Notes: a model not told the origin generated them from the letters alone. A stretch of 64,000 nt of DNA from Pseudomonas sp. sp1636 (GCF_030376615.1 NZ_JARRAB010000005.1:186001-250000); one strand, 5' to 3'; shown: positions 10,326-20,291, counted from the first letter of the stretch. Numbers and translations are program-made.

Positions 10326-11423
10326 ATGGGACAGCGCACCCCTCTGTATGACCTGCACCTCGCCTTGGGTGCCAAGATGGTCGATTTCGGTGGCTGGGAC
10401 ATGCCGCTGCACTATGGCTCGCAGGTCGAAGAGCACCACCAGGTGCGCCGCGATTGCGGGGTCTTCGATGTTTCCCACATGTGCGTGGTGGATGTCGGCG
10501 GCACTCAGGCCAAGGCCTATCTGCAGCACCTGCTGGCCAATGACGTGGAGCGTCTGCAGGTTTCCGGCAAGGCCCTGTACAGCGCCATGCTCAACGAGCA
10601 GGGCGGGGTGATCGACGACCTGATCGTCTACCTCACCGACTCTGCCGAAGGGCCGAGCGGCTATCGTCTGGTGGTCAATGCCGCTACCCGGGACAAGGAT
10701 CTGGCCTGGATGCGCCAACAGAGCGGCGCCTTTGCCGTCGAGCTGAATGAGCGCCGCGAGCTGGCGATGCTCGCGATCCAGGGGCCGCATGCTCGCGCTA
10801 AGACGTGCGAACTGGTGACCCAGGCCCGCGCCGCCCTGATCCACGAACTCACGCCGTTCCAAGGCCTGGCGCAAGGCGACTGGTTTATCGCCCGTACCGG
10901 TTACAGCGGCGAGGATGGCCTGGAAATCATGTTGCCGGCCGATCAGGCCGTGGGCTTCTTCAATGACCTGGTCGGCGCCGGTATCTCGCCGATCGGCCTG
11001 GGCGCTCGCGATACCTTGCGCCTGGAGGCCGGGATGAACCTGTATGGCCAGGACATGGACGAGAGCGTCACGCCGCTGGCGGCCAACATGGCCTGGAGCA
11101 TCGCCTGGGCGCCGGCCACTCGCCAGTTTGTCGGGCGTCAGGTGCTGGAAGGGCTGCGCCGCGCGGGAGTGCAGTCCAAGCTGGTTGGTCTGGTGCTGGA
11201 GGAGCGTGGCGTGCTGCGCGCCCATCAGGTGGTGCGGGTGGAAGGCGTGGGCGAGGGTGAGATCACCAGCGGCAGCTTCTCCCCGAGCCTCGGCAAGTCC
11301 ATCGCCCTGGCGCGCGTACCGACAGCGACTGGCGAGCGCGCCGAGGTGGAAATCCGCGGCAAATGGTACCCGGTCAGAGTGGTCACGCCGATGTTCGTGC
11401 GCCATGGCAAAGCCCTGATCTGA
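10326..11423 (+). CDS. gcvT: Glycine cleavage system T protein (aminomethyltransferase)
   Basis: 365 residues. The T-protein transfers the methylene group from the aminomethyl-lipoyl H-protein to THF, releasing ammonia. [30 protein letters not shown] is the usual opening (split here as one region), with [12 protein letters not shown] near 193-204 and [23 protein letters not shown] near 223-245 as family motifs. The ATG at 10326 has AAGGAGA 6 bases upstream, so a 45-codon in-frame extension is rejected. gcvH follows after 184 bases; gcvP does not. Confidence 0.95.
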   Translation: MGQRTPLYDLHLALGAKMVDFGGWDMPLHYGSQVEEHHQVRRDCGVFDVSHMCVVDVGGTQAKAYLQHLLANDVERLQVSGKALYSAMLNEQGGVIDDLIVYLTDSAEGPSGYRLVVNAATRDKDLAWMRQQSGAFAVELNERRELAMLAIQGPHARAKTCELVTQARAALIHELTPFQGLAQGDWFIARTGYSGEDGLEIMLPADQAVGFFNDLVGAGISPIGLGARDTLRLEAGMNLYGQDMDESVTPLAANMAWSIAWAPATRQFVGRQVLEGLRRAGVQSKLVGLVLEERGVLRAHQVVRVEGVGEGEITSGSFSPSLGKSIALARVPTATGERAEVEIRGKWYPVRVVTPMFVRHGKALI

Positions 11424-11567
11424 ACGCTACTGCAGGCACCGTGGGGATAGCGCGCCAAGCCGGTAACCCGGAAGGGCTTGGACGGCGGCGTCAACCGCGG
11501 GCTGCCGTTGAGAGCGCGATGTTATTAATGACTCCTTTCGTTATGGCCAACCCCTGCTAAATTTTCC

Positions 11568-11587
11568 TGACGGCGCGGTCGCCGTCA
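11568..11587 (+). repeat. Hairpin in gcvH leader
   Basis: TGACGGCG (11568-11575) and CGCCGTCA (11580-11587) form a perfect 8-bp stem with a CGGT loop, 20 bases before the gcvH ATG. No T-run follows, so it may protect a processed gcvH mRNA or tune translation rather than terminate. Confidence 0.5.
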
Positions 11588-11607
11588 TCTCTTACGAGGA
11601 ACGACAC

Positions 11608-11997
11608 ATGAGCACTATCCCCGCCGATCTGCGTTACGCCACCAGCCACGAATGGGCCCGCCTGGAAACCGATGGCACGGTCACCGTCGGTATTTCCGAT
11701 CACGCCCAGGAAGCCCTGGGCGACGTGGTCTTCATCGAGCTGCCGGATGTCGGCATGACCCTGGCGGCCGGTCAAGAGGCCGGGGTGGTGGAGTCGGTCA
11801 AGGCCGCCTCCGATATCTACACGCCGGTGGGCGGCGAAGTGATCGCGATCAACTCGGATCTGGCCGACAGCCCCGAGAGCGTCAACAGCGACCCCTACGG
11901 CAGTTGGTTCTTCAAGCTCAAGCCCAGCGATGTCAGCGAGCTGGACAAGCTGCTCGATGCGACTGCCTATACCGCGATTGCCGGCGCCGACGCCTGA
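11608..11997 (+). CDS. gcvH: Glycine cleavage system H protein
   Basis: 129-residue lipoyl carrier that shuttles the aminomethyl group between the P, T and L proteins. Lys65 in [11 protein letters not shown] is the lipoylation site. [27 protein letters not shown] near 14-40 is the family signature. RBS GAGGAA precedes the ATG. It is paired with gcvT only; the P-protein gene is absent downstream, where a sulfur operon begins instead. Confidence 0.96.
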   Translation: MSTIPADLRYATSHEWARLETDGTVTVGISDHAQEALGDVVFIELPDVGMTLAAGQEAGVVESVKAASDIYTPVGGEVIAINSDLADSPESVNSDPYGSWFFKLKPSDVSELDKLLDATAYTAIAGADA

Positions 11998-12063
11998 TCG
12001 GAGCAGCGGGCGGTCTGCCCTGGCCGGTTTAACCGGCCGTAGCGGGATGTTGCCCAAGTGGCC

Positions 12064-12089
12064 AAGGCCTCGCCCTGGCGAGGCTTTTA
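12064..12089 (+). terminator. Terminator after gcvH
   Basis: GCCTCGC (12067-12073) and GCGAGGC (12078-12084) with a CCTG loop, followed by TTTTA. A second perfect palindrome, GGCCGGTT-T-AACCGGCC, lies just before it at 12022-12038. Together they close the gcv transcript. Confidence 0.75.
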
Positions 12090-12216
12090 CGCGCCTGTAG
12101 CCAGCGCCGGGACACCGTCCCGCTGGTGCTCGTCGAACTAAAGCTCAAGCCCGCTTTCATGCGGGGAAAGTTGATCGCGACCAAGCGTTGTTGGACGCGA
12201 GTGGCGTCGGCTTGCT

Positions 12217-12240
12217 TTATATTATATAAAAATATATATT
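12217..12240 (+). promoter_or_regulatory. AT-rich double palindrome, likely operator/promoter of the sulfide-responsive operon
   Basis: Two adjacent perfect palindromes, TTATAT-T-ATATAA (12217-12229) and AATATATATT (12231-12240), form an island of pure A/T in otherwise GC-rich DNA, 26 bases upstream of the ArsR-family gene. Family knowledge: BigR/SqrR repressors bind AT-rich dyads overlapping their own promoter. The stretch probably also supplies the -10 element. Confidence 0.6.
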
Positions 12241-12265
12241 GTCTTTAGTTTAATTGAGATCGGCC

Positions 12266-12598
12266 ATGAACGCTCCCGAACAAATCCTCGATATTCAGCA
12301 GTTACGTGCCAACGCCGACGCGGCCGGGCAGTTGCTCAAGGCGCTGGCCAATCCCGACCGCCTGCTGCTGCTTTGCCAGCTCGCGCAAGGCGAGCGCAAC
12401 GTTAGCGAGCTGGAAAGCCTGCTCGGTATCCAGCAGCCGACGCTGTCGCAGCAGTTGGCGGTGTTGCGTCGTGAAGGGCTGGTGGAGACCCGCCGCGAAG
12501 GCAAGCAGATCTACTACCGGATCAGCAGCCCGGCAGCCTTGGCGGTGATCAACACGCTGTACCAGTTGTTCTGCGCAGGAGAGGCTCATGAGCGTTGA
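12266..12598 (+). CDS. ArsR-family persulfide-sensing repressor (BigR/SqrR/YgaV type)
   Basis: 110-residue winged-helix regulator. NVSELESLLGIQQPTLSQQLAVL near 45-67 contains the recognition helix. Only two cysteines are present, Cys37 and Cys103, 66 residues apart, the same spacing as the persulfide-sensing pair of BigR and SqrR, and no metal-site CxC is present. It probably represses the downstream operon until sulfane sulfur cross-links the cysteines. ATG at 12266 is used (TTG four codons upstream rejected). The 3' end overlaps the next gene by 11 bases. Confidence 0.88.
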   Translation: MNAPEQILDIQQLRANADAAGQLLKALANPDRLLLLCQLAQGERNVSELESLLGIQQPTLSQQLAVLRREGLVETRREGKQIYYRISSPAALAVINTLYQLFCAGEAHER

Positions 12599-13019
12599 CT
12601 GGCTCAACTTCACGCCCTGGCCCGCCCTGGCCGGTGGCGCCTTGATCGGCCTGGCCGCCAGCCTGTTCGTGCTGTGCAACGGCCGCATCGCCGGCATCAG
12701 CGGTTTGCTGGGTTCGGTTCTGCAGGGCGGTGAGGGCCGCGCGGAGAAGGGCCTGTTCCTCCTCGGCCTGCTGCTGGCGCCGCTGCTCTGGGGGCTGTTT
12801 GCCGGGCTGCCGACGATCGAGTTCCAGAGCGGCTGGCTGGGCTTGCTGGTGGCCGGCCTGCTGGTCGGTGTGGGTACCCGCTACGGTTCCGGCTGCACCA
12901 GCGGCCATGGTGTCTGCGGCGTTGCCCGGCTGTCGCCGCGTTCGCTGGTGGCGACGCTCGGCTTCATGGCCGCCGGGTTCATCACGGTCTTTGTCTCGCG
13001 CCATCTGTGGGGAGCTTGA
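12588..13019 (+). CDS. YeeE/YedE half-transporter (PmpA type)
   Basis: 143-residue membrane protein with about four helices. GVGTRYGSGCTSGHGVCGVARLSPRS (given here as the Cys-containing loop near 92-117) carries the conserved cysteines of the YeeE/YedE sulfur-compound transporter family; it is half the length of single-chain YeeE. It overlaps the regulator gene by 11 bases and its partner half follows two bases later, so the two probably assemble. Substrate is likely thiosulfate or another sulfur species, by family. Confidence 0.85.
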   Translation: MSVDWLNFTPWPALAGGALIGLAASLFVLCNGRIAGISGLLGSVLQGGEGRAEKGLFLLGLLLAPLLWGLFAGLPTIEFQSGWLGLLVAGLLVGVGTRYGSGCTSGHGVCGVARLSPRSLVATLGFMAAGFITVFVSRHLWGA

Positions 13020-13021
13020 GT

Positions 13022-13441
13022 ATGCGCCAGCTGACGGCGTTGCTCGCGGGACTGATCTTCGGCTTTGGCCTGTTGCTGGCCGGCATGGCCAATCCGGCCA
13101 AGGTGCTCGGTTTCCTCGATCTGGCCGGTGCCTGGGATCCGTCCTTGGCGCTGGTGATGGTGGGCGCCATTGCGGTCGCGGTGGGGCCGTTGGCGTGGGC
13201 CAAGCGGCGCGCGCAGTCGCTGTTGGGCGCGCCGATGCAGATACCGGCCAGGCGCGATCTGGATGTGCGCCTGATTGGCGGCAGCCTGCTGTTCGGCATC
13301 GGTTGGGGGGTTGCCGGGATCTGCCCGGGGCCGGCATTGGCCATACTGCTCAGCGGTCATTGGCAGGTCATTGTGTTCGTTCTGGCCATGCTGGCCGGGA
13401 TGTTGTTGTTCACTGCGCTGGAGCGCCAGCGCAGCCTTTAA
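13022..13441 (+). CDS. YeeE/YedE half-transporter (PmpB type)
   Basis: 139-residue second half, with LTALLAGLIFGFGLLLAGMANPAKV opening (residues 4-28) and the conserved cysteine loop GWGVAGICPGPAL near 97-109. The ATG at 13022 follows the PmpA stop (13017-13019) after two bases, so translation is coupled. PmpA/PmpB pairs accompany BigR regulators in other proteobacteria and are thought to move sulfur compounds across the inner membrane. Confidence 0.85.
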   Translation: MRQLTALLAGLIFGFGLLLAGMANPAKVLGFLDLAGAWDPSLALVMVGAIAVAVGPLAWAKRRAQSLLGAPMQIPARRDLDVRLIGGSLLFGIGWGVAGICPGPALAILLSGHWQVIVFVLAMLAGMLLFTALERQRSL

Positions 13442-13455
13442 TCTGGGAGATCACC

Positions 13456-13644
13456 ATGAAGACTAACGTTGGCACCCTTGACCGCAGCCTGCGCATCGCC
13501 GCCGGCTTGATTCTGCTCGGCCTGAGCCTGAGCGGCGCGATCGGCCTGTGGGGCTGGATCGGCGTCGTGCCACTGGCGACCGGCCTGCTGCGTACGTGCC
13601 CGGCCTATGCGTTGCTGGGCATCAACAGCTGCAAGCGCCCCTGA
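13456..13644 (+). CDS. DUF2892 (YgaP-type) small membrane protein
   Basis: 62 residues: N-terminal VGTLDRSLRIAAG signature of DUF2892, two hydrophobic helices (LILLGLSLSGAIGLWGWIG and the following segment), and CPAYALLGINSC with two cysteines near the C-terminus. RBS GGGAGATC precedes the ATG. In other bacteria this domain is the membrane anchor of the rhodanese YgaP; here it stands alone without the rhodanese part. Operon position (14 bases after pmpB) suggests a role in sulfane-sulfur handling. Confidence 0.82.
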   Translation: MKTNVGTLDRSLRIAAGLILLGLSLSGAIGLWGWIGVVPLATGLLRTCPAYALLGINSCKRP

Positions 13645-13726
13645 GCCTGTTGGCCGGGCGGCGATGACGGGCGCCTTGCGGCGCCCCACTCAACACTCCA
13701 GGGCTATGCGCAGGAGGGCTGTCGGC

Positions 13727-14590
13727 ATGCCAGCACACATCGAAGCTTTTTTTGATCCTGCCACCTTCACCTACAGCTACGTGATCAGCGACCCGGCGAC
13801 CCGGCGCTGCGCCATCGTCGACTCGGTGCTCGACTACGATCCGGCCGCCGGACGCACTTCGGGCAAGAGCGCCGACCGCCTGATCGGCTATGTGCGCGAG
13901 CAGGGCCTGAGCGTCGATTGGCTGCTGGAAACCCATGTACATGCCGATCACCTGTCCGCGGCGGCCTACCTCAAACGCCAGCTGGGCGGCCAGCTGGGCA
14001 TCGGCGAGCAGATCGCCGTGGTGCAGAACACCTTCGCCAAGCTGTTCAATAGCGGCCGCGAGTTCGCCACCGATGGCAGTCAGTTCGACCGCCTGTTCGC
14101 CGACGGCGAGCGCTTCCAGATCGGCAGTATCGAAGCCCGCGCCATCCATACGCCCGGGCATACCCCGGCCTGCCTGACCTATGTGATCGGCGACGCCGCC
14201 TTCGTCGGCGACACCCTGTTCATGCCCGACTACGGCACCGCCCGCTGCGATTTTCCCGGCGGCGATGCGCGGCTGCTGTTTCGCTCGATCCACAAGCTGT
14301 TCGCGTTGCCGGTGCAGACCCGTCTGTTCATGTGCCATGACTACAAGGCGCCGGGGCGCGAGGAATTTTGCAACGAAACCACGGTGGCCGAGCAGCGCGC
14401 GCACAACGTGCATGTGCACGAAGGGGTCGACGAGGACGATTTCGTCGCCATGCGCCGCGCGCGGGACGCCAGCCTCGACATGCCGAGCCTGATCCTGCCG
14501 TCGGTACAGGTGAACATGCGCGCCGGGCAGCTACCGCCGGCCGAGGACAACGGCACCCGTTACCTGAAAATCCCCCTCGATGTACTCTGA
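13727..14590 (+). CDS. MBL-fold persulfide dioxygenase-like hydrolase (ETHE1/Blh type)
   Basis: 287-residue metallo-beta-lactamase fold protein. Metal ligands are visible: THVHADHL near 68-75, HTPGHTPA near 142-149 and GDTLFMPDYG near 162-171, with CHDYK near 204. Relatives oxidise glutathione persulfide to sulfite or act in the Big operon. ATG at 13727 is backed by CAGGAGG 7 bases upstream; an upstream in-frame extension overlaps the DUF2892 stop and is rejected. Following the sulfur transporters, it would detoxify persulfide, with sulfite as product. Confidence 0.85.
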   Translation: MPAHIEAFFDPATFTYSYVISDPATRRCAIVDSVLDYDPAAGRTSGKSADRLIGYVREQGLSVDWLLETHVHADHLSAAAYLKRQLGGQLGIGEQIAVVQNTFAKLFNSGREFATDGSQFDRLFADGERFQIGSIEARAIHTPGHTPACLTYVIGDAAFVGDTLFMPDYGTARCDFPGGDARLLFRSIHKLFALPVQTRLFMCHDYKAPGREEFCNETTVAEQRAHNVHVHEGVDEDDFVAMRRARDASLDMPSLILPSVQVNMRAGQLPPAEDNGTRYLKIPLDVL

Positions 14591-14674
14591 GAAGGTGCCC
14601 GTGGACGCGTGCAGGCGTCTGCCGCCCGCATCTTTGCCGGTGGCCGCCGGCAACGTCGAATCGGAGAAAAGTCG

Positions 14675-16411
14675 ATGAGCCTGCGCCGCTGGCTGCCCTG
14701 CCTCGACTGGGGCCGGCGATATAACCGCGCCAGCGCCGCGCAGGATGGCCTGGCGGCGCTGATCGTGACCCTGATGCTGATCCCGCAGGGCCTGGCCTAC
14801 GCCATGCTCGCCGGCCTGCCGCCGGTGGCCGGGCTGTATGCCAGCATCCTGCCGCTGCTGGCCTATGCCCTGTTCGGTTCCAGCCGCACCCTGGCGGTCG
14901 GCCCGGTGGCGGTGGTGGCGCTGATGACCGCCGCCGCTCTGGAGCCGCTGTTCCCCGCCGGCAGCGCCGAGTATGTCGGCGCGGCCATGCTGCTGGCGCT
15001 GCTGTCCGGGCTGCTCCTCGCCGGCATGGCCTTGCTGCGCCTGGGCTTTGTCGCCAACTTCCTCAGCCATCCGGTGATCTCCGGCTTTATCAGCGCCTCC
15101 GGCATCCTCATCGCGGTCGGCCAGCTCAAGCATATCCTCGGCATTTCCGCCTCCGGCGAGAACCTCCAGCAACTGCTGCCGGCGCTGCTGCACGACCTGC
15201 CGGCGGTGCACGGGCCGACCCTGCTGATCGGCGCCTGCAGCCTGCTGTTTCTCTGGTGGGTGCGTGGCCGGCTCAAGCCCTTGCTCATGCGTCTGGGGCT
15301 GGGCGCCGGCCTGGCCGGCAACCTGGCCAAGGCCGGGCCGGTGCTGGCGATCATCGTCTCGATCCTGCTGGTCGGCCTGCTGGGCCTGGAGCAGGCCGGG
15401 GTCAAGGTCGTCGGCGCTGTGCCCCAGGGCTTGCCGGGGTTGAGCCTGCCGACCCTGGATTACCGTCTGGCCTTGCAGCTGCTACCGGCGGCGTTGTTGA
15501 TCAGCCTGGTCGGCTTCGTCGAGTCGGTGTCGGTGGCGCAGACCCTGGCGGCCAAGCGCCGTCAGCGCATCGAGCCGGACAACGAACTGCTGGGGCTGGG
15601 CGGCGCCAATCTGGCGGCGGCCTTGAGCGGCGGCTTTCCGGTCACCGGCGGCTTCGCCCGCTCGGTGGTCAACTTCGAGGCCGGGGCGCAGACGCCCATG
15701 GCCGGGGTGCTGACCGCCGGCGGTATCGCCCTCAGCGTGCTGCTGCTGACGCCGCTGCTGCACAACCTGCCGCAGGCGGTGCTGGCCGCGACCATCATGG
15801 TCGCGGTGCTCAGCCTGGTCGATCTCAAGGCGCTCGGTCGCACCTGGCGCTATTCGCGGCAAGACGGCGCCGCCCAGGCGGCGACCCTGGGCGGGGTGCT
15901 GCTACTCGGCGTCGAAACGGGCATCCTGCTGGGCGTCGGCCTGTCGCTGCTGCTGTTCCTCTGGCGCACCAGCCGCCCGCACATGGCGGTGGTCGGTCAG
16001 GTGCCGGGCAGCGAACACTTTCGCAACGTCGAGCGTTTCGCCGTGGTGGAGAGCCCTAGCGTGCTGTCGCTGCGGGTCGACGAGAGCCTGTATTTCCCCA
16101 ATGCGCGCTTTCTCGAAGAGCGCATTGGCGAGCTGATCGCGGCGCGTCCGCAGGTGCGCCATCTGGTGCTGATGTGTCCGGGGGTCAACCTGATCGACGC
16201 CAGCGCCCTGGCCAGCCTGGAAACCATCGTCGAGCGCCTGCAGGCGGCCGGGGTGCAGCTGCACCTGTCGGAAGTGAAGGGGCCGGTGATGGATCAACTG
16301 CAGCGTGCGGATTTCCTCGAACGCTTCGGTGGGCAGGTGTTCGTCAGCCAGTACCAGGCGCTGCGGCTGCTCGATCCGCTGAGTACCCGACGCGCCCTGG
16401 CGCAAGGCTAG
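14675..16411 (+). CDS. SulP-family anion transporter with STAS domain
   Basis: 578-residue transporter: 10-14 hydrophobic segments from about residue 25 to 440 with the SulP signature LMLIPQGLAYAMLAGLPPVAGLYAS near 33-57, and a cytoplasmic STAS domain near 460-570 (RHLVLMCPGVNLIDASALASLE). Substrates of the family are sulfate, sulfite-related anions or bicarbonate. It is last in the BigR-type operon, in the position often held by TauE-type exporters, so export of the sulfite/sulfate produced by the MBL enzyme is plausible. ATG at 14675 is chosen; a 22-codon upstream extension looks non-family. Confidence 0.88.
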   Translation: MSLRRWLPCLDWGRRYNRASAAQDGLAALIVTLMLIPQGLAYAMLAGLPPVAGLYASILPLLAYALFGSSRTLAVGPVAVVALMTAAALEPLFPAGSAEYVGAAMLLALLSGLLLAGMALLRLGFVANFLSHPVISGFISASGILIAVGQLKHILGISASGENLQQLLPALLHDLPAVHGPTLLIGACSLLFLWWVRGRLKPLLMRLGLGAGLAGNLAKAGPVLAIIVSILLVGLLGLEQAGVKVVGAVPQGLPGLSLPTLDYRLALQLLPAALLISLVGFVESVSVAQTLAAKRRQRIEPDNELLGLGGANLAAALSGGFPVTGGFARSVVNFEAGAQTPMAGVLTAGGIALSVLLLTPLLHNLPQAVLAATIMVAVLSLVDLKALGRTWRYSRQDGAAQAATLGGVLLLGVETGILLGVGLSLLLFLWRTSRPHMAVVGQVPGSEHFRNVERFAVVESPSVLSLRVDESLYFPNARFLEERIGELIAARPQVRHLVLMCPGVNLIDASALASLETIVERLQAAGVQLHLSEVKGPVMDQLQRADFLERFGGQVFVSQYQALRLLDPLSTRRALAQG

Positions 16412-16450
16412 CGCGGCGGCCACTCGGCGCGGGCGATGGGTGCTTGGCCG

Positions 16451-18097
16451 TTACAGCAACAACAGGGTGGCCAGGCCGAGGAAGGCGAAAAAGCCGACGA
16501 CATCGGTCACCGTGGTCAGAATCACGCTGCCGGCCAGTGCCGGATCGATGCCCATGCGCTCGAGCAGCAGCGGGATGCCCCAGCCGGCCAGGGCCGCGCA
16601 CAGCAGGTTGACCAGGATGGCGGCGCCGAGCACGGCGCCAATGCCCCAGTCGCCGAACCACAACACCGCGAGCAAGGCGATCACCACCGACCAGAGCAGG
16701 CCGTTGAGGGCGGAGATGCCCAGCTCGCGGTTGAGCAGGATGCGGATATTGCCTTTCTGCAGCTGGCCCAGGGCCAGGCCGCGGATCACCAGGGTCAGGG
16801 TCTGGCTGCCGGCGATACCGCCCATGCTCGCCACTATGGGCATCAGTACCGCGAGGGCCACCAGTTGTTCGAGGGTCGCCTGAAACAGGCCGATCACCCA
16901 GGCGGCGCTGAAGGCGGTGAGCAGGTTGATGCCCAGCCATACCGCGCGGCGGCGTGAACTGACCAGCACCGGGGCGAACATGTCGGCTTCGTCATCCAGA
17001 CCGGCCATCTGCATCAAGGCGCGATCCGAGTCTTCGCGAATCAGGTCGACCACATCGTCGACGGTGATCCGGCCAAGCACCCGGTTGTGCTCGTCCACCA
17101 CCGGTGCCGATAGCAGGTCGAGATCCTGGAACAGGCGGGCCACGTCGCTGCCTTTGCTGGCCACCGCGATGCCGGCGATATCGCGATTCATCAATTCGGC
17201 CACGGGGCGGCCCAAATCGGCGGTGACCAGGCTGCTCAGGCGCAGGCCGCCCTGGTAATGGCCTTTGCGGTCGACCACCATCAGCATGTCGGTCTGCGGC
17301 GGCAGTTTTTCCAGCAGGCGCAGGTAGCGCAGCACCGTGCTCACTTTGACATCGGCGCGGATCTGGATGGAGTCGGCGTTCATCAAGCCGCCGGCCGAGT
17401 CCTCGGGGTAGGACAGCATCGACTCCAGCTGTTTACGCTGGCTGCTGCTGCTGGCGTACAACAGCCTGTCGCCCAACTCGGCGGGCAAGGTCTGGATCAG
17501 GTCGACCCGGTCATCCAGTTCGAGGTGTTCGGCCGAGGCGATCAGATCCTCGGCATCCAGGTCGAGCGCCAGGGCGACGCGGATTTCATCGTGCAGGTAG
17601 GTCAGTACTTTGCCGGCCCGCTCGGTGTCGACCATGCTCCACACGCTGTGGCGTTCGATGGGCGGTAGCGCTTCGAGCAGCCCGGCGATCTTGGCCGGGT
17701 GCATGCGGTGGAGAAGCTTGCCGACCCGCTTGAGCCTCTTCAGGTTCAACGCCGCGCGCACGGCTTCCAGGTGGTTGACGCTGCTGTGTACGTGTTCCTG
17801 TTCGGCTCTGGGCTGGGTCGACTCCGCCGAATCGCCGCCCAGCTGGCTGACCAAGGCAAGGCTGAGGTGGGCGAGGATGCGCCCTTCGAGGGCGGGATCG
17901 ATCTGTTGCCACAGCGCCATGCGCTGCTCGGCGTCGAGCATCTCGAGCATGGCGGCGATCTTGGCCGGGTGCATGCGGCTCAGCAGCTTACGCGCACGCT
18001 TGTTTTTTCCGGCGCCGAGCGCCTGAACGATATGTTCGCTTTCAGTCCGGGCGCGGTTCTCGTCACCGAGGCTGGGGTCTGGTTTGCTCGAATTCAT
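16451..18097 (-). CDS. mgtE: Magnesium transporter MgtE, with duplicated N-terminal unit
   Basis: 548 residues, longer than the usual 450-480. The C-terminal half (about 365-548) is the five-helix MgtE channel with the MGGIAGSQTLTLVIRGLALGQ selectivity region. A CBS pair spans about 215-330 (PEDSAGGLMNADSI opening). The N domain is present twice: KLLSRMHPAKIAAMLEML (37-54) and KLLHRMHPAKIAGLLEAL (127-144), 90 residues apart. The N and CBS domains act as Mg2+-sensing gate. Convergent with the SulP gene, 39 bases apart. Confidence 0.92.
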   Translation of the reverse strand: MNSSKPDPSLGDENRARTESEHIVQALGAGKNKRARKLLSRMHPAKIAAMLEMLDAEQRMALWQQIDPALEGRILAHLSLALVSQLGGDSAESTQPRAEQEHVHSSVNHLEAVRAALNLKRLKRVGKLLHRMHPAKIAGLLEALPPIERHSVWSMVDTERAGKVLTYLHDEIRVALALDLDAEDLIASAEHLELDDRVDLIQTLPAELGDRLLYASSSSQRKQLESMLSYPEDSAGGLMNADSIQIRADVKVSTVLRYLRLLEKLPPQTDMLMVVDRKGHYQGGLRLSSLVTADLGRPVAELMNRDIAGIAVASKGSDVARLFQDLDLLSAPVVDEHNRVLGRITVDDVVDLIREDSDRALMQMAGLDDEADMFAPVLVSSRRRAVWLGINLLTAFSAAWVIGLFQATLEQLVALAVLMPIVASMGGIAGSQTLTLVIRGLALGQLQKGNIRILLNRELGISALNGLLWSVVIALLAVLWFGDWGIGAVLGAAILVNLLCAALAGWGIPLLLERMGIDPALAGSVILTTVTDVVGFFAFLGLATLLLL

Positions 18098-18196
18098 GGC
18101 CGCCAGAGTAACACTCGAACCGCCGCTGCCGGGAGACTAAACCCTCGCCTGCGCACGGGCAGGCGAGGGCGGGAGGCACGCGCTGGCCGCAGCCGC

Positions 18197-19303
18197 TCAG
18201 CTGCGTTGCGGGGCCGGCTGCTGCTGGGTGATGCAGTGGATATTGCCGCCGCCGAGGAGGATCTCGCGGCCCGGCACCAGCACCACCCGGTGCGCGGGGA
18301 ACAGGCGCTGGAGGAGGGCGCGAGCGGTCTCGTCCTGCGGGTCGTCGAAGCTGGGCGCGATGATGCCGCCGTTGACGATCAGGAAGTTGACGTAGGAGCC
18401 GGCCAGGCGGATCGACGGATCGCGTGGCTGGCTGCCGGCGGCCAGGTCGACCCCGGCGCATTCTTCTGCCGTGGCATGCAGCGGCCCGGGAATCGGCATC
18501 TTGTGCACCAGCAGTTGGCGGCCGCGGGCGTCGCGCGCCTGTTCCAGCACGCGCATGGCGGCCTGGCAGCGTGGGTAGTTGGGGTTGTTTACGTCGTCGG
18601 TCCAGGCCAGCAGCACTTCGCCCGGGCGCACGTAGCAGCAGAAGTTGTCGACGTGGCCGTCGGTCTCGTCGTTGAACAGGCCGTCCGGCAGCCAGATCAC
18701 GGTGTCGATGGCCAGGTACTCGTGGAGCATCTGCTCGATCGCCTCGCGGCTCAGGTGCGGGTTGCGGTTGCGGTTGAGCAGGCATTCCTCGGTGGTGATC
18801 AGGGTGCCTTCGCCGTCGACGTGAATCGAGCCGCCTTCGAGGACGAAGCCCTCGGTGCGGTAGCGCGCGCAGCGCTCGATCTCGAGGATCTTGCCGGCCA
18901 CCTGGTCGTCGCGCTGCCACGGCGCGTACAGGCCGCCGTCGAAGCCGCCCCAGGCATTGAAGCTCCAGTCGATGCCGCGCACTTCGCCTTGGCCGTTGCT
19001 GACGAAGGTCGGCCCGGTGTCGCGCACCCAGGCATCGTCGCTGCTGATCTCGACCACGCGGATATTGCCGTGGTCGAGGCGGGCGCGGGCGTTCTCGTAC
19101 TGGCCGGGCGAGACGCAGACGCTCACCGGCTCGAATTCGGCGATGGCCTTGGCCACGGCGCTGAAGGCGGCTTGCGCCGGTTTGCCGCCGAGGCGCCAGT
19201 TGTCCGGGCGCTCGGGCCAGACCATCCAGGTCTGGCTGTGGGCTTCCCACTCGGCCGGCATGCGGAAACCGTCGGCGCGCGGAGTGCTATTGAGGGTGGT
19301 CAT
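18197..19303 (-). CDS. aguA: Agmatine deiminase
   Basis: 368-residue peptidyl-arginine-deiminase-like enzyme converting agmatine to N-carbamoylputrescine and ammonia. Nucleophile Cys357 lies in [26 protein letters not shown] near 88-100 and [15 protein letters not shown] near 210-224 supply the catalytic Asp and His. It is downstream of aguB in an aguR-aguB-aguA run, all on minus, separated from aguB by a REP-like hairpin. Confidence 0.96.
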   Translation of the reverse strand: MTTLNSTPRADGFRMPAEWEAHSQTWMVWPERPDNWRLGGKPAQAAFSAVAKAIAEFEPVSVCVSPGQYENARARLDHGNIRVVEISSDDAWVRDTGPTFVSNGQGEVRGIDWSFNAWGGFDGGLYAPWQRDDQVAGKILEIERCARYRTEGFVLEGGSIHVDGEGTLITTEECLLNRNRNPHLSREAIEQMLHEYLAIDTVIWLPDGLFNDETDGHVDNFCCYVRPGEVLLAWTDDVNNPNYPRCQAAMRVLEQARDARGRQLLVHKMPIPGPLHATAEECAGVDLAAGSQPRDPSIRLAGSYVNFLIVNGGIIAPSFDDPQDETARALLQRLFPAHRVVLVPGREILLGGGNIHCITQQQPAPQRS

Positions 19304-19334
19304 CGGATCTACCTGCAGTGAACGGTGTTTGTGC

Positions 19335-19402
19335 AGGAGCCAGCTTGCTGGCGATAGTCATGCCACCTCATCGGCGCATGGATCGCCAGCAAGCTGGCTC
19401 CT
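19335..19402. repeat. REP-like inverted repeat between aguB and aguA
   Basis: Two perfectly complementary 21-base arms (19335-19355 and 19382-19402) flank a 26-base spacer. The arm contains AGCCAGCTTGCTGGC, the common pseudomonad REP core. Inside an operon, it could stabilise the aguB part of the transcript. Confidence 0.9.
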
Positions 19403-19412
19403 ACAGATGGGA

Positions 19413-20291
<879 letters not shown>

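Noticed and set aside
13022..13441. Possible frameshifted full-length YeeE made of two ORFs
   Set aside because: Each half has its own start, RBS context and conserved cysteine loop, and split PmpA/PmpB pairs are normal in BigR operons.
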